Assembly: GCA_949825025.1 (NCBI GenBank)
Contig: OX463781.1
Location: 35,543,537 to 35,607,536, forward strand
DNA length: 64,000 nt
Source: Siphlonurus alternatus
Lineage: Eukaryota; Arthropoda; Insecta; Ephemeroptera; Siphlonuridae
Direction: 5' to 3'
The position numbers and the translations under genes were made by a program. Below are positions 13,601-24,790 of the stretch, in pieces. Below the pieces are notes generated by a model, which was given only the letters and a program-made list of their open reading frames with translations, was not told the origin of the DNA and searched no databases. Numbering within the stretch: the stretch's first letter is position 1; each line of letters starts with the position of its first letter.

Positions 13601-14837
13601 CTGCCTCTTCTCCATGGAACCCACTCCCCTCTCCTCCTGCCCAGCCATGCTCAGTACGATGTTGCCTGTGCAATTTCCCTGTGGCTGTCTTTATTTATTT
13701 AATTTTTATAAATTCGGGGCATGGTCTGAAAACGGAAATTTACTCATTCTCGTATTAACATATATCTTACAGAACCTTTTTATGCATACATGATTTTAGT
13801 GTCCCATGTCCCTTTAACAGTATAATATACCGCAAAGTAATTAAATTTTATTGAGCAAATTATTTTTTTATCTAATTTCTATTTTATATAAATACATGAT
13901 TGTGCACTCAATGACATAACAACAGTATCAGATTCTGTATTCTGTGCCAGTTTTTAATTAAAACTTATTTACATGCAGGTTCTTCCTCAAATAAAGAAAT
14001 CACAAGGAGGAATACATGGAGCCACAGTGCTTGGGGCTCATGTGGAAGGACCTTTTATCAACCCAATGAAGAAAGGTGCACATCCTGAGAACTGCATAAG
14101 AAAGCTGGAAGAGGTAAGGCATCATAAAGGCAGGTGTCTGGTGGATTGTTTGGTCATGATGAGATTTTCAGTGCCATCTGTTGGTGCTTCATGAGTTGAG
14201 TAGAAGTAAATAATTAAACATACACTCACATTTATTGTTCACTGACATTCGTCAACTCCAAAGTCAATATTGGATTTGTTTGTAATATTTTATTTTAAAA
14301 GGAAAGAAACCATTACGGTTGGATGTTTTGGGTAAAAGGAAAGCGATAGGTAAGCGAAGGATTGCGTGATGTTTAAAGCCGAAAATAGCAGAAAACGAGT
14401 TTCACGCAATGGAGAGCAACACACAAAAAGTTGGGATTTTTTTGGCTCTTTTATGAGTGAAAATAACACATACGTTATATTTCATCCCTGGTCGCTTTCC
14501 TTTTACCTAAAAGATTTGTTTGTAATAAATTAATGTTATTTTCAATTAAAAAAAATGAAAGTTAGATTTATTAAAGCATTCTTTTATTCTAAATTAATTC
14601 AAATACAGTACCTATTTATTTATAAATGTATTAAAAAGCAAACCTGTATTTTCAGTAAAAAATATAGTAACATAAAAAATTTGAACTTCAGATATTATAC
14701 ATGTGTTACCAAGCTTATGTGATTTTTTTTTTTTTATTGTTACTTCATCTATAGATGAAAACAGCATGAAAAAACATATTTTATTTTGCTCCTATATTTT
14801 TTATTTTTTTATGTCTGGGACCTGCCCTCCTTAAAGT

Positions 14838-14872
<35 letters not shown>

Positions 14873-17580
14873 ATATTCGGGAACCTTAGAGTTATTTTGA
14901 AATCTCTGCGCTTCAATATTTTCGTTCACTTCCTAGTTGATTTACAATTAATTATTTAATCATATTATTATTAATTTTATTTAATCAGAAAATTGAAGGC
15001 TTAGATGATTGGCTCGATTCAAGCCGGAATGAGGTTGCAGCAGCCAGGGAAGCCAATAAGACAATCGTGGAAGTGTCCGCAGTCCAAACGGTGCCGAGAG
15101 AGCTCAGGGAGAGAGAGAGGGAGATTAAATAGATTTTTATTACATTCTTTAGGCCATACAGCATATAGAACAAGTCACATAAATAGTTACAAACACAATC
15201 AAACAACTTAAATCTAAGACAAAACATACACAAAAATACATAAAAACTCGTTATACAATAACAGAAATCATATATGTTTGAAATAATCTTTAACATCGTA
15301 AAACATGTGATCAATTAAATATGAATAAAGCTGTTTTTTGAAGGTAACAAAACTCTTGGTTTCTTATATGTTCTGGTAGGGCATTATAAACAAGTGGGAC
15401 CATATTATAACAAGGGTTGTGATCACAAAGAGACAGCTTATGTGTTTTTATAGCAGAAATTTTTATAGTTTTTATAGACAGATATAGCAATATAGCACAT
15501 CTCTCTTTCCGAGCGCTTCAAATATGTAAAAAAAAAATATTCAACTTTAAGTTTTGAATGAAAATCAGATAGAAATCTGAGCAACAAACACTATATTCCG
15601 CTCTATTTATTTATGTATTTATGCAACAACAAAAGTTGGCCATAATCACTAAAAAAAAAAAAAAAAAAAACACAAAAAAAGAAAAAAAAAAAACAATATT
15701 GACAAAATTCCATTTTCGTAGTAAGTCCCTACTATATATTTTTTTAAATACAGCAGCTAGCAGCTTGTGGTGAAGTAGGCAGCCTGCAATTTTTTTCCTT
15801 TATCTCACAGGGAAAAAACAAAACAAAAAACATTGCATGCCTGCCCAATTTTTTAAAATTTAATAATATGATAAAGGTATGTAGGCTCCTACTTCACTGT
15901 GTGTTGTTTATCAGAAATATGACCCAAGATTAATGTAATTCAGAGATGGTCTTATTAATAAAATATAAATAATGATGTATCCATTATTCTTGTTGCGTTG
16001 TTGTTTTTTCCCATATTTTAAAAAAAAATCAATATTATTGAATAGACATTTTATTTGCAAATTTAATGATTATGTTTTAATGTTTAAGGGATTCAAAAGT
16101 GTTGAGGAGGTTTATGGACAACTGGACAATATCAGAATTGTCACACTAGCACCGGAGCTTCCCAATGCATCTGAAGTGGTGCGAGAGTTTGCCAGGCGAG
16201 GAGTCACTGTTTCCCTTGGTAAGACTTTTTCTGAGAGTTCAACCTTCCTTTCCCTAGAAAAGGTACTCTGATCACACAATAGAAAAAAATGATGTAACTC
16301 TAGACTTTATCTCACCAGAACATAAAAGAGTCAAAGTTCCATCATTTTTATTTTTTTTTTGTAGTTACGAGATTTGCATTCTAAGGTGACGAATTGTGGA
16401 TCAGCCACGTACTAGGCTGCCGATCAAACTTGAGTTAGAAAGTGACATGAATATTGAACTGATATCCTAACTATATCTGTACCTGTGGAATCAGTGGAAC
16501 TTGAAATTAATATTGCACACACCACAATAATTAATTATGCATAGACATGTATTGAATAAACTACAGATATGGTAAATATACCGGTATGTCTATAGTTCAG
16601 GGCACTTAACAAATTTCTTCATAATCTCTGTTCTTAATTATTATATGCCTACATAACACATGTATGGAATTTCTTAATATTTAATAATATACTCCTTGCA
16701 TTAATGCATTACGACAGAGTGTGCTAGACAAATTCTAATGAGAAGATATTTTTACTCTCTTTTTTGTTTCAGGTCATTCTATGGGGAATTTGCATCATGG
16801 AGAAGTAGCTGTACAGCATGGAGCATCATTTATTACTCATCTTTTCAATGCAATGTTACCTGTAAGTTGTACTACTGTATCAATTTATATTTCGCAAGTA
16901 CCAGGGTACCAGACATGGATCCAGAACCAAATTTTGGGGAGGGTAGGGGGGAGGGGGTCTCCTTAAGACCAATGGAGTATTGACCACATTTTTTTTTTTA
17001 TTGCAGAAATGGATAGAGGGTGCAAAGTTATGCTACCCTGATTTTTTCCAGATTTTTTAGAGCCTGGGAAGTATTTTTAAAAAATTATTGAAAGTCCTTT
17101 TTGTGACGTCACGAGGCGCCTTTCTTTAAGAAAAGGATAGGACTTGCCGCCGCGTGATGTCACAAAATGAAATTTCAATAATTAAAAAAAAAAAAAAAAA
17201 AAAAATCCTTGGCTGTAAAAAAATCTGACAAAAATCAGGGTAGCAAAACTTTGCACCCTCTATCCATTTCTGCAATAAAAAAAGTGAGGTCAATACTCCA
17301 TTAAAAAAAAATGAGAGTAAAGAAAATGCCTTTATTGTTTATTGATGATGTTAAATTCAAAATTGGGTAGGGGGAGGGGGGGGAGCTGCAGCCACCCATC
17401 TATATCCATGCTTGACAAGTACATTGTTTACAATCCTGATCAATTAAGAGGGGTAATACTGCAGCTTTGCTGTCATCTGCAATATAAAGCTATAAGGAAA
17501 GAGTTTGATCTTTATTATGTTTTGTAAGAGTTTTGAAGAGAGGGTCGAGTGCTTGTGGTAGTGAAATTTGGTGTCAGAAA

Positions 17581-17622
<42 letters not shown>

Positions 17623-19095
17623 GTAGCTTTAATTATTATTATTATTTTTTTTTTTTTTTCTTGGTATCTATCTTTTTTCTTATTTTTGTTTTTAAACCAG
17701 GTGTATTTTGCATCATAAAAATAAAAAAAAAAAAGAGAAAATATACTGTTCATGTATTATGCTGAGTCTGTACATTTAAAGTTTAAACCCCGAAGCACTT
17801 TCAGGGGGATGACGTCAATGCAAAATATGAGCCTATTCCATTTTCAATTCTATATTTTTGTTGTGTAAATTTGAGTGCTGGAACACTTATTTTATGACTA
17901 TATAGCTCCACTAAAAATACAAAAGAGATCCAGAGTTATCAGAGTAATGAGAAAATAACCGAACTTTTCATATTTCAAAGTTTGCATGATCATTTATGAT
18001 TTTATATAAAATTTCACACAGGGTAGAGGTATAATGTTCTATATTATTATATCAACAGTGAGTGCTTCTGAAGTTGCTGTCCTTTTTACAGTTTCACCAT
18101 CGTGACCCTGGTCTTGTCGGGTTGCTTACTTCAGATGCTGTGCCGGAAAGTCAAAGGGTTTACTACGGTATTATTTCTGACGGCATCCACACACACCCTG
18201 CTGCACTACGAATTGCGCACCGCACAAACCCTGAGGGTGAGAACCTCAAGTTTAGCTTAACTTTATTTATTTTATGTTTTTTTAAAACAATATTTCTGGT
18301 TTGGAGGAATCTCTTTATTGTTAACACTTTTTTATTATTATTAATTGGAGCATTTTAATTCAAGTAAGCTGTTATCCAAAAGTATTTAAACTTTACACAA
18401 ATTGGCATACACATAATGTTGTGGTTGAAAATGTATAATTTTCCCCCACTCATCATTAACAAAAAAAAAACAAAAAACAATATATCTCTTTGCACTTTCT
18501 GATAAAGTCTACCTTTCAGGTGTTATATTGTTTCTTATCAGAAAGTGCAAACTCCGGATTTGAAGCTGGCAGTCTCATATATATACAATATTTAAAAATA
18601 AAACAAGGCCTTTGAAAAATTAAGGAATTATAAAATAATTTTAAAACTTTAAAATTATCTTACATTATTCATAATTTTTAATAGAATTTATTAAATTAAA
18701 ATGCAAAATTATGATGTTGTTCTTGTGGCTCTGAGTGGTTTCTTAACCTGACTGACTTTGTGGCAGGGTTGGTGCTGGTGACCGATGCTATCTCGGCTTT
18801 GGGGCTGCAGGAAGGAATGCACCACATCGGCCAGATGGCAATTGAGGTGAAGGAAAACCGTGCCTACGTGGCAGGCACCGACACGCTCTGCGGCAGCATC
18901 GCCACTATGACGGAGTGTGTGCAACACTTCAGGCAGGCCACTGGTGCGTATTCAGCCGTAGGGGGCTTTGCGATTAAACACACCTGAAAATGCATCCCAG
19001 CTAATTTTTTAAATCCTAATTAAAAAAAAAAACACTAATGCATAACCTAATGCAGTGTATATATGTGAAAATGTAAAGCATTAATATACATTGAC

Positions 19096-19150
<55 letters not shown>

Positions 19151-20870
19151 ACATTTCCCTTTTACTCTATATAGTCTCTGAAATGCATGTGAATAAAAAA
19201 ATAACCTTTGCCTGCAGTGGTCTTTAAACCCGTTTGGTTGCCAGGCGTACTGACTTTATAATGAACTTTAGCTATTAAGCATTGGCAAGCTGGTTAATAA
19301 TTTTGTTATAATTTATGTTCCATTCGAAGATAGAAATATGTCATCTTAAAAATCAGGGAAGCAGTATACCAGTTTTATGTGCTTAATTAAAAAAAGGGGG
19401 GGGGGAATAATATGATTTTAAGTAAAAATTTATTTTCAAAACTTAAATGACAGACTTTATAATTTATCTCTATATGCAGTTACTAAGACAATAACGAACA
19501 GATAGATTCATTAGCTAGTATAATTATTTCTGTCAGAAGAAATAAAATAAATTTTAAAAATTAAAGAATGCTCTAAAACTTAGTTGCTTAATTATAATAC
19601 GAGTTGAATAAATTCAATTAATAGTTATTAGGGGCGGTTTTCTTCTCAGCAGCTCCATTTCCATCCAAGAGGCCCCATGTTAATTTAAACCCCTAGCTAC
19701 CTCAATTTTCACGAAACTGTGGTCAGACATTATCTTCAAAATCTGTATGCCACTGTGATGGCAAAAGTGTTCAGTCCCCTAGCTGCAATTAAGTCTTATT
19801 AAAATCAATGGACCCAGTTCCGAGATCCCAACCAATATATTCAAGTGAAAAAACATATTATTTATTAAAGAAACAGCTAGTAGGAAAGTTTATTTTATAT
19901 TTTAACCCTAAATTCAAATAAAAGCCTTTTAATCATGGTTGAAATATCACCCCATACATCAACCGCAGAAAGTTTTTATGGTTCTGCATGGTCCAATACA
20001 TATACAATACTGTATTGGCAAAATCAATATGTATTTCGAATTACCATATAATTAATATATTAAGTAATAATGAAGCCACTCATGTAATGCATGTGGAAAC
20101 CCTGGTACGTCGAGACATTGACTTTCATAATTAAGCACATTTTTTAATGATTATGTAGTGAAACTACAAAGGTTCCGCTTTACAAGCAAGTGCTAGCTAT
20201 GCTGTCAAATCTTCGGTATCCTCAAACACAGCGCTCAAGCGTGCGGCTTATTTGGCAGAATTTCCCAAAGATTGACAAAAATTGTCAAGTATCGAGGTTC
20301 TTCCGATCTCAATACCTCAATTCAACATCCTATATAGGCCGTCCTCACAGCCAGTATTTAGTCTTTATAGTTGTCAATATTGAATGAATGTTTGAAACTA
20401 TATAATATGAACCTTTTAAAAGCACAAAACATTAATTGGATTCAAATCAGGAATGCCGTATTTATGTCAAAATATTGGTTAAATGTCCTAGGTGGTATCA
20501 TACTGACCGATCAAAAAGTTTATAATTTTTAGAACCTCCTTTGCTTTGGACCGATATATTATATTGGCATATATTTTTGTACTTGCATCCGAGTATTCAT
20601 TATTATAATTATGAACCATCTTTTTATGGTTTAATTTACTCATCTGTTCTCCTGGGTGCAGGCTGTTCGATTGTTAGTGCCCTGGAGGCCGGCTCTCTTC
20701 ATGCAGCTCAGGCCCTCGGCATTGCACACACCAAAGGTACCCTTGACTTTGGTGCCGACGCAGACCTCGTGATGCTGGGAGATGATCTGCAGGTGTGGTC
20801 CACTTGGATAGCTGGAGTTTGTGTGTACCAAGACCCAAGTAAGCCTAGTCCAAACCATATCTTGGCATGA
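10634..20870 (+). CDS. AMDHD2: N-acetylglucosamine-6-phosphate deacetylase, complete, eight exons
   Basis: Coding exons: 10634-10862, 12688-12827, 13979-14113, 16089-16218, 16773-16861, 18092-18236, 18767-18943, 20662-20870 (stop TGA). All junctions are GT-AG and all phases agree, giving 417 residues; the human enzyme is about 409. It removes the acetyl group from GlcNAc-6-phosphate in the cytosol during amino-sugar breakdown and recycling, and so feeds back on hexosamine/chitin precursor supply. It is a metal-dependent amidohydrolase of the NagA family. Expected ligands are present: Glu146 in GAHVEGPF, His213 in SLGHSMG, His234 in THLFNAM, and the catalytic Asp296 in VTDAISALG. Other landmarks are [30 protein letters not shown] and [18 protein letters not shown] 10646 is an alternative start four codons in. 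Introns are loaded with MITEs, but the reading frame is intact. Confidence 0.95.
10931..11141. mobile_element. Possible hAT-like MITE in deacetylase intron 1
   Basis: The ends resemble imperfect terminal repeats: CACTGCCGGACTGGGC on the left and the complement of CAGGCTCGGACTGGCC on the right. The interior is GC-richer than the intron around it. No exact 8-bp duplication could be confirmed, so the class is tentative. Confidence 0.4.
11476..11868. mobile_element. Palindromic TTAA MITE, family T2
   Basis: A 393-bp near-palindrome flanked by TTAA. The ends are TTAAGGTAAAGATAACGCCG on the left and the complement of TTAAGGTAGAGATAACGTCG on the right, followed inwards by a GAACAGCTG block. Both arms carry GGCAGATATTAGTGCCTAAAAG-like sequence. 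A second copy lies at 28571. Confidence 0.85.
11917..12110. repeat. Fragment of the CGCGGATCCAG repeat family
   Basis: It begins CGCGGATCCAGGGGAGGGG and contains CCCCCCGAAATTTTGGATTTAACAT and GGCCTTATGGAG blocks. These blocks are shared, in varying orientation, with the copies at 16909 and 55793. The right boundary is uncertain. Confidence 0.5.
12195..12550. mobile_element. Diverged TTAA palindromic MITE, family T1
   Basis: The right half is clear: TAGCTACTGATAGGG, GTAGAGGAGAACATTTT and a TTAACATTGGCAATGTTACC end, closing at TTAA 12547-12550. The left half keeps the AGTAGCTAAAATATCAG block, but its outer end is degenerate. Confidence 0.65.
12835..13012. mobile_element. Palindromic MITE next to the exon 2 splice donor
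   Basis: Inverted repeats of more than 50 bp: GTTCCGTCAAAAACGACTAT from 12846 against its complement at about 12982-13001, extended outwards by ATATCGATGG on both sides and inwards by ATCTCATTTTATYGCGTCCT. The left end lies only 7 bp downstream of the end of coding exon 2 (12827). No further copy was seen in the window. Confidence 0.8.
13438..13817. mobile_element. 380-bp TTAA element with AAGGGACA ends, deacetylase intron 2
   Basis: TTAA 13438-13441 and TTAA 13814-13817 flank ends reading AAGGGACAGGGGACTGTAAA and, on the complementary strand, AAGGGACATGGGACACTAAA. The interior is GC-richer than the intron and contains a perfect 20-bp palindrome at 13565-13584 (GATTGCTGACGTCAGCAATC). The open frame across it is not a recognised protein. 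Confidence 0.75.
14326..14512. mobile_element. 187-bp MITE in deacetylase intron 3
   Basis: Terminal inverted repeats of 21 bp with one mismatch: TTTTGGGTAAAAGGAAAGCG on the left, matching the complement of the right end at 14492-14512. The interior has no coding potential. No clear target duplication was found. Confidence 0.7.
14989..15110 (+). pseudogene. Orphan spectrin-repeat-like exon fragment
   Basis: After an acceptor-like TTTAATCAG, an open frame of about 40 codons encodes [17 protein letters not shown] and later [13 protein letters not shown]. The heptad spacing, the helix tryptophan and the VPREL..R pattern resemble a spectrin repeat, though this is recognition by eye. The frame runs into a GAGAGA tract and the LINE tail at about 15107, then stops at 15130. 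It is not needed by the deacetylase: exon 3 joins exon 4 in phase without it. The best reading is a captured or duplicated exon cut off by the LINE insertion. A functional alternative exon is unlikely. Confidence 0.35.
15107..15600 (-). mobile_element. 3' end of a non-LTR retrotransposon (LINE), degraded
   Basis: Read on the minus strand, frames contain [15 protein letters not shown] followed by YLQKTALF. This is the typical reverse-transcriptase C-terminal pattern of CR1/jockey-type LINEs (WNALPEHIR..., then FKK.L). The coding part is followed by a short AT-rich tail, an AATAAAAATCTA stretch and a CTCTCTCTC tract at 15107-15121. Stops and frame breaks show that it is dead. The 5' extent is not defined. 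Confidence 0.6.
15601..16088 (+). other. Rest of deacetylase intron 3
   Basis: AT-rich sequence with an A-rich tract (15651-15697). No gene or clear repeat was seen. The short open frame across the exon 4 boundary is explained by exon 4 itself. Confidence 0.4.
16909..17412. mobile_element. CGCGGATCCAG-family element carrying a nested MITE (16972-17302)
   Basis: The outer element starts near CATGGATCCAGAACCAAATT and ends near the complementary ATATCCATG, with G-rich blocks at both ends. It is interrupted at 16972-17302 by a palindromic MITE (family K) with GGAGTATTGACC ends, which shares GATAGAGGGTGCAAAG blocks with the copy at 53059. The 55793 copy reads GGCCAATGTTAAAA at this point and so shows the empty site. 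The nested MITE contains TGACGTCA (about 17104) and an A tract. Confidence 0.7.
17413..18091 (+). other. Deacetylase intron 5, remainder
   Basis: Holds a long A tract (17583-17621) followed by a T-rich tract, then AT-rich sequence. No coding exon was seen apart from exon 6, which starts at 18092. Confidence 0.4.
18489..18551. repeat. Perfect 17-bp inverted repeat in deacetylase intron 6
   Basis: TTTGCACTTTCTGATAA at 18489-18505 is exactly complementary to 18535-18551, with a 29-base loop. It could be a small hairpin or MITE remnant. Confidence 0.6.
18944..20661 (+). other. Deacetylase intron 7
   Basis: A 1.7-kb intron with a 46-base A tract (19100-19145) and a G run near 19397. No exon and no repeat with clear ends was recognised. 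Confidence 0.4.
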
Positions 20871-21658
20871 GCTATTGTTCTGAGAAGAGAGCTAGTGAGC
20901 GCTCCCTTCCTAAATTGGGTCTAAAAAAAATTGGTACATCACTGTTAATTATGCCTTTACTTATGTATGTGCAGTTCTAGCTGCTCCTTACATCTTTTGT
21001 ATTCTGTACTGAGAGAGACAAAAGTACAGAAATAAATGTCATGTGGGTTGAATAAGTACAGAAATAAATGACATGTGGGTTGAATATGTTAGAAATATTT
21101 TCAACATTAGTAATTAAAAGTGAGACCACATATATTACCAGATGCAAAACCCGACACACAATGAATATTTTTTTTTTTTTTTTAAAACTCCGATATTAGA
21201 GCCAGTTTTCTTATTTCCAAACACTGAAAGAAGTCTTAAATTATGTTAACTAAAAGCTTCTATGTCTAGTTTTGCATCTATTAGTGGTCTCAAATGTTCT
21301 GTGGATGCCAATTGAAGTGTGGTGTACATTAATTGCTGCCATGCCGACACCAAGACATTTTTTTTCCTTTTACTAGCTCCAAAACATCATGTTGTAATTA
21401 TGCCATGTATATTGGAAATTATGAATTAGTCCTATTTCTTTAATAAATGAACAAAAAATTATTAACTGCAAGCAATTTTAAGTGTGTATGGCTTGAAGGC
21501 TCTACACGACGACCCTTTCACAGAATTGGATGGTGGACTAAAATAACCAAGCCAGTTTGCCATGATTTAACTATAAATATTTACAAAAAATGTTCTATTT
21601 TTTTTAATTAATGTCACTGATTACTACAATATGCAAGAAATTTAATGCTTTCGTTGTC
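20871..21658 (+). other. Deacetylase 3' UTR and downstream
   Basis: AATAAA signals occur at about 21031, 21063 and 21443. Two tandem copies of a ~32-bp unit (AAGTACAGAAATAAATG and so on) at 21022-21085 each carry one AATAAA, so the duplication doubled the polyadenylation signal. The next feature is a TTAA MITE at 21659. Confidence 0.5.
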
Positions 21659-22013
21659 TTAAGGGTAAGGTAACGCCACCAATGTTAAAAAAAATCCCTC
21701 TCACAAAAATTCTGAAAAAAATTTAAAATATTCTCCTCTATACCCCCTATCAGTACCTAAAATATCAGGTATACAAATACGATCTAGTTTTTGAGTTATA
21801 AATTTTTAAAGTTGACTACTTTAACATGGAGAAATGAAACTTCCATGTTAAATTGGTCAACTTTAAAAATTCATAACTCAAAAACTAGATCGTATTTGTA
21901 AACCTGATATTTTAGCTACTGATAGGGGGTGTAGAGGAGAACATTTTAAATTTTTTTCAGAATTTTTGTGAGAGGGATTTTTTTTAACATTGGTGGCGTT
22001 ACCTTACCCTTAA
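21659..22013. mobile_element. 355-bp palindromic TTAA MITE, family T1 (young copy)
   Basis: Nearly the whole element is one inverted repeat, from TTAAGGGTAAGGTAACGCC to its complement, with a short loop between two ACATGG/CCATGT blocks in the middle. It is flanked by TTAA and is the same length as the copies at 42783 and 57687. It has no coding capacity, so it depends on a transposase from elsewhere. TTAA targets are used by the piggyBac and Kolobok superfamilies; the choice between them is not settled here. Confidence 0.9.
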
Positions 22014-22277
22014 GGGTAAGATAACGCGCCACCAATGTTAAAAATAATCCCTCACAAAAATTCTGAAAAAAATTTAAAATGTTCTCCTCTACACCCCCTA
22101 TCAGTAGCTAAAATATCAGAGTATACAAATACGATCTTGTTTTTGAGTTATGAATTTTCAAAGTTGACTATTTTAACATGGAGAAAAGGAAATCCCATGT
22201 TAAAATAGTAGAAGAAAACCTTTTAATTTTTTTTTCAGATTTTTTTTCTAACATTGGTGGCGTTATCTTACCCTTAA
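22010..22277. mobile_element. Internally shortened T1 MITE, sharing TTAA with its neighbour
   Basis: It starts TTAAGGGTAAGATAACGCG at the same TTAA (22010-22013) that closes the previous copy and ends at TTAA 22274-22277. Much of the right arm is deleted after CCATGTTAAAATAG, leaving 268 bp. Confidence 0.85.
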
Positions 22278-23600
22278 TTACTCGTAAAATGGTTAGTGTG
22301 CATGTATTTACTTCATGATTTTATATAAATGTACAGAGAATATTTTTATAAAGTTTTATAACTTTTGTTACACACATTATATTTTTGTATGAATTAATAA
22401 ATGAAATTGAAAAACTACCTATTAGTAAAACTATTTACAACATTTTAGAGACCTTGAAGTTTGCCGCGGTCAGGTTTGAACCCACACCCCTTTTAGGTCC
22501 TATTATATATTTTAAATAATTAAGTGACACCTCTTTCTGTCCAACTGTCTTTCCAAAACAAATAGCAGTAGGTCTGTATTACAGTATAATATATACATTG
22601 ATCCACATGCCTTTAGTCAAATCCCCCACATATAAAAATTAGAAGTTAGTGGGGGTGATTCATGAAGTTATCCAGCTTTCTCTTTTAACCACAGTTAGCG
22701 CCAGCCAAAATCAGACACTAATTGTGGTTAGTGAGAAACCTGGACAACTCTTCGTGAACTGCACCCAATACTTCCCCATTGTTGCAACTAACACTAACAG
22801 TCCACTCTTTACTAACTCAATTTGTTACGTATCCTAGGAGTAAAGGAATAAATTTACAAATAAAATAAGTGGATATGTAAGGGGTATTGTAAGAAAAAAA
22901 ACTTAAATTCAATAATTTTGGTAGATTTTCTGAAAATTTTTATTATTCCCTATGAGATACAAAACAAATACTGCCGTCTTTACTAAATTCAAAGTGACCT
23001 AAAAATTAAATACAGAGCATCGGTCATCAGTTTAAATAATAATTATAAAAAAATATAGCATTTATTTTTAAACATCATGCCATATTTTTTATAGTTCATA
23101 TTTTAAAACATTATTATTACTACCTATTGTGGTCTGCAAATCAGTATTAAAATATTCTACAATATTTTACAATCAGATTATTTTTTATTAATATTATTAT
23201 TAAATATTCATTATGATCTTTTTAAATCTTATTTATTTAAAATGTTCTCAGTTACTTAAAATGATTTTTTTTTTATAATATTATTAATTATTTTTGTTCT
23301 TCTATCCTTCATCATTGAGGAATGTTTTGGATTATAGACATGAACACGAGAACAAAAGAAAATATTTATTTTTTTAAATTTCTTTTTCCTTAATATTTTA
23401 TGTCGATAATTAAATATTATGCTGAACGAGGGAAAAAAAATATATATGTCCTGTGTTGATGAGTCCAGTATAGCTGATGATTTATAATGGTGGTATTTTG
23501 CACAGAGGTGAGGCTTGTGCCAGGGAGATAATGTGGCACTTGCCGGGCTCCTGAGAACCTGCCCGGGACTACGACATGTTAGTGCCATGCAGGCTCTCAC
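22278..23600. other. Intergenic sequence between convergent genes, with one small MITE
   Basis: Mostly AT-rich. An imperfect inverted repeat at 22652-22766 (left GGGTGATTCATGAAG, right complement GGGTGCAGTTCACGAAG) looks like a ~115-bp MITE; a related end occurs at 29168. At 22475-22495 the minus strand has GGTTCAAACC, which resembles a tRNA-type B box, but no A box or cloverleaf could be built. Otherwise nothing was recognised. Confidence 0.4.
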
Positions 23601-23601
23601 T

Positions 23602-23784
23602 TATATAAAGCCCTAGAACCCTCGCTAGCCTGCTGCTGCCGCCATGCTGTGTGTTGCTAGCCGGCCCGCCTGCCAGAACAACATGATGCAGCATGCAGAC
23701 AAGCACACCAGCAAGACAGACACAACAAGAAAAAGAAAAGAAATTAACTCTTCTTTTTATTGTAGTAGCAGCATCTATTATTGA
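23602..23784 (+). other. Possible TATA promoter with 46-codon ORF
   Basis: TATATAAAG at 23602-23610 lies in a GC-rich island (23480-23720). An ATG at 23644 with the context GCCGCCATG opens a 46-codon frame ending at 23784 (MLCVASRPACQNNMMQ at its start). It matches no family known to me. The island lies more than 1 kb beyond the Dsp1 stop and could equally be part of that 3' UTR or a regulatory element. The coding call is weak. Confidence 0.2.
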
Positions 23785-24569
23785 TCATTAACCTCTGGAG
23801 GGGGGTGAAGGGAGGAAACTTTAACAAAGCTCTGCAAGTTGCAAGAGATGAGAGAATACAATGCATGCTTCTTCTTATTATTTTTTTTGTTGTCGTTATC
23901 AACACTGTACTAATTATAATGAAATTAAAAAAAAAAAAAAAAATTATAGACACGTGAAGTTTTACAAAAGATGAATTAATGAAAAAATAATTATTAAAAC
24001 GAAACTGGCATACAACAAAGCAAATAGCAGGTACAAGAAAATCGCAAACACTTACACCAAGCAAATCCAGATATTATTAACTCTTGGACTGCCAACTATA
24101 AGGGCAATCAATATTTCATTCTTACTTCAATTACTATTATTATTATAAATAATAATAGTAATAATGTAAGTCGGCAAAGTCGGATGCAAAAAAACAAGAA
24201 AAATTGCAATGCTGTACACCAGTTATCAAAGAGTAAAATAAAATTTGGATTCCAAACACTCACTCCCCCCCCAGCAGACGCATGCCATTTTTATATATGA
24301 AGTTTAAGACTAGTTGAACAGAGTGGCAGAGAAAATCAACATTACAATAAAAATAATCCACTCCTTCAACACTTTATATTTGAACAATTCCATAGGAAAA
24401 AATATTGTACCTTACGTTAAAGCCAAGTATTATAATATTCAACTCACAATTTCCACCCTATAAAAATTCAGAAGAATCAACAAGATAATTCTCCCAATCA
24501 TGCAGGCTCACTTGAGGATATTTTTATGAGCAAAAAAGTTTTTATAAGTATTAAGTTATTTTTTTGTCA

Positions 24570-24790
24570 GTTATTTATTTATTTTTTATATAATCAGTCG
24601 TGCGTGGCTTGACAGTAATAATAATATGTAATAATAACCATTTGACGTCGGTTGCAGTGGCTTGTAAGTACGAGTGAAACCCAAAAATTATGTACACTGG
24701 GTGAGGATGGGCGAATGGTAATTGCTCACGACATGAAAGAAACACTTTGTTTGCACAGTGGTGAGTCTATGACGAAGTTCGAGCGCCTGC
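24570..24790 (-). other. Dsp1 3' UTR (proximal)
   Basis: About 215 bases after the stop, the minus strand has ATAAATAAATAA (around 24572-24585), which supplies AATAAA signals. A longer 3' UTR reaching the GC-rich island at 23.5 kb cannot be excluded. Confidence 0.4.

Noticed and set aside
22455..22510. tRNA gene or tRNA-derived SINE on the minus strand (GGTTCAAACC)
   Set aside because: Only a B-box-like match; no A box and no cloverleaf could be drawn.
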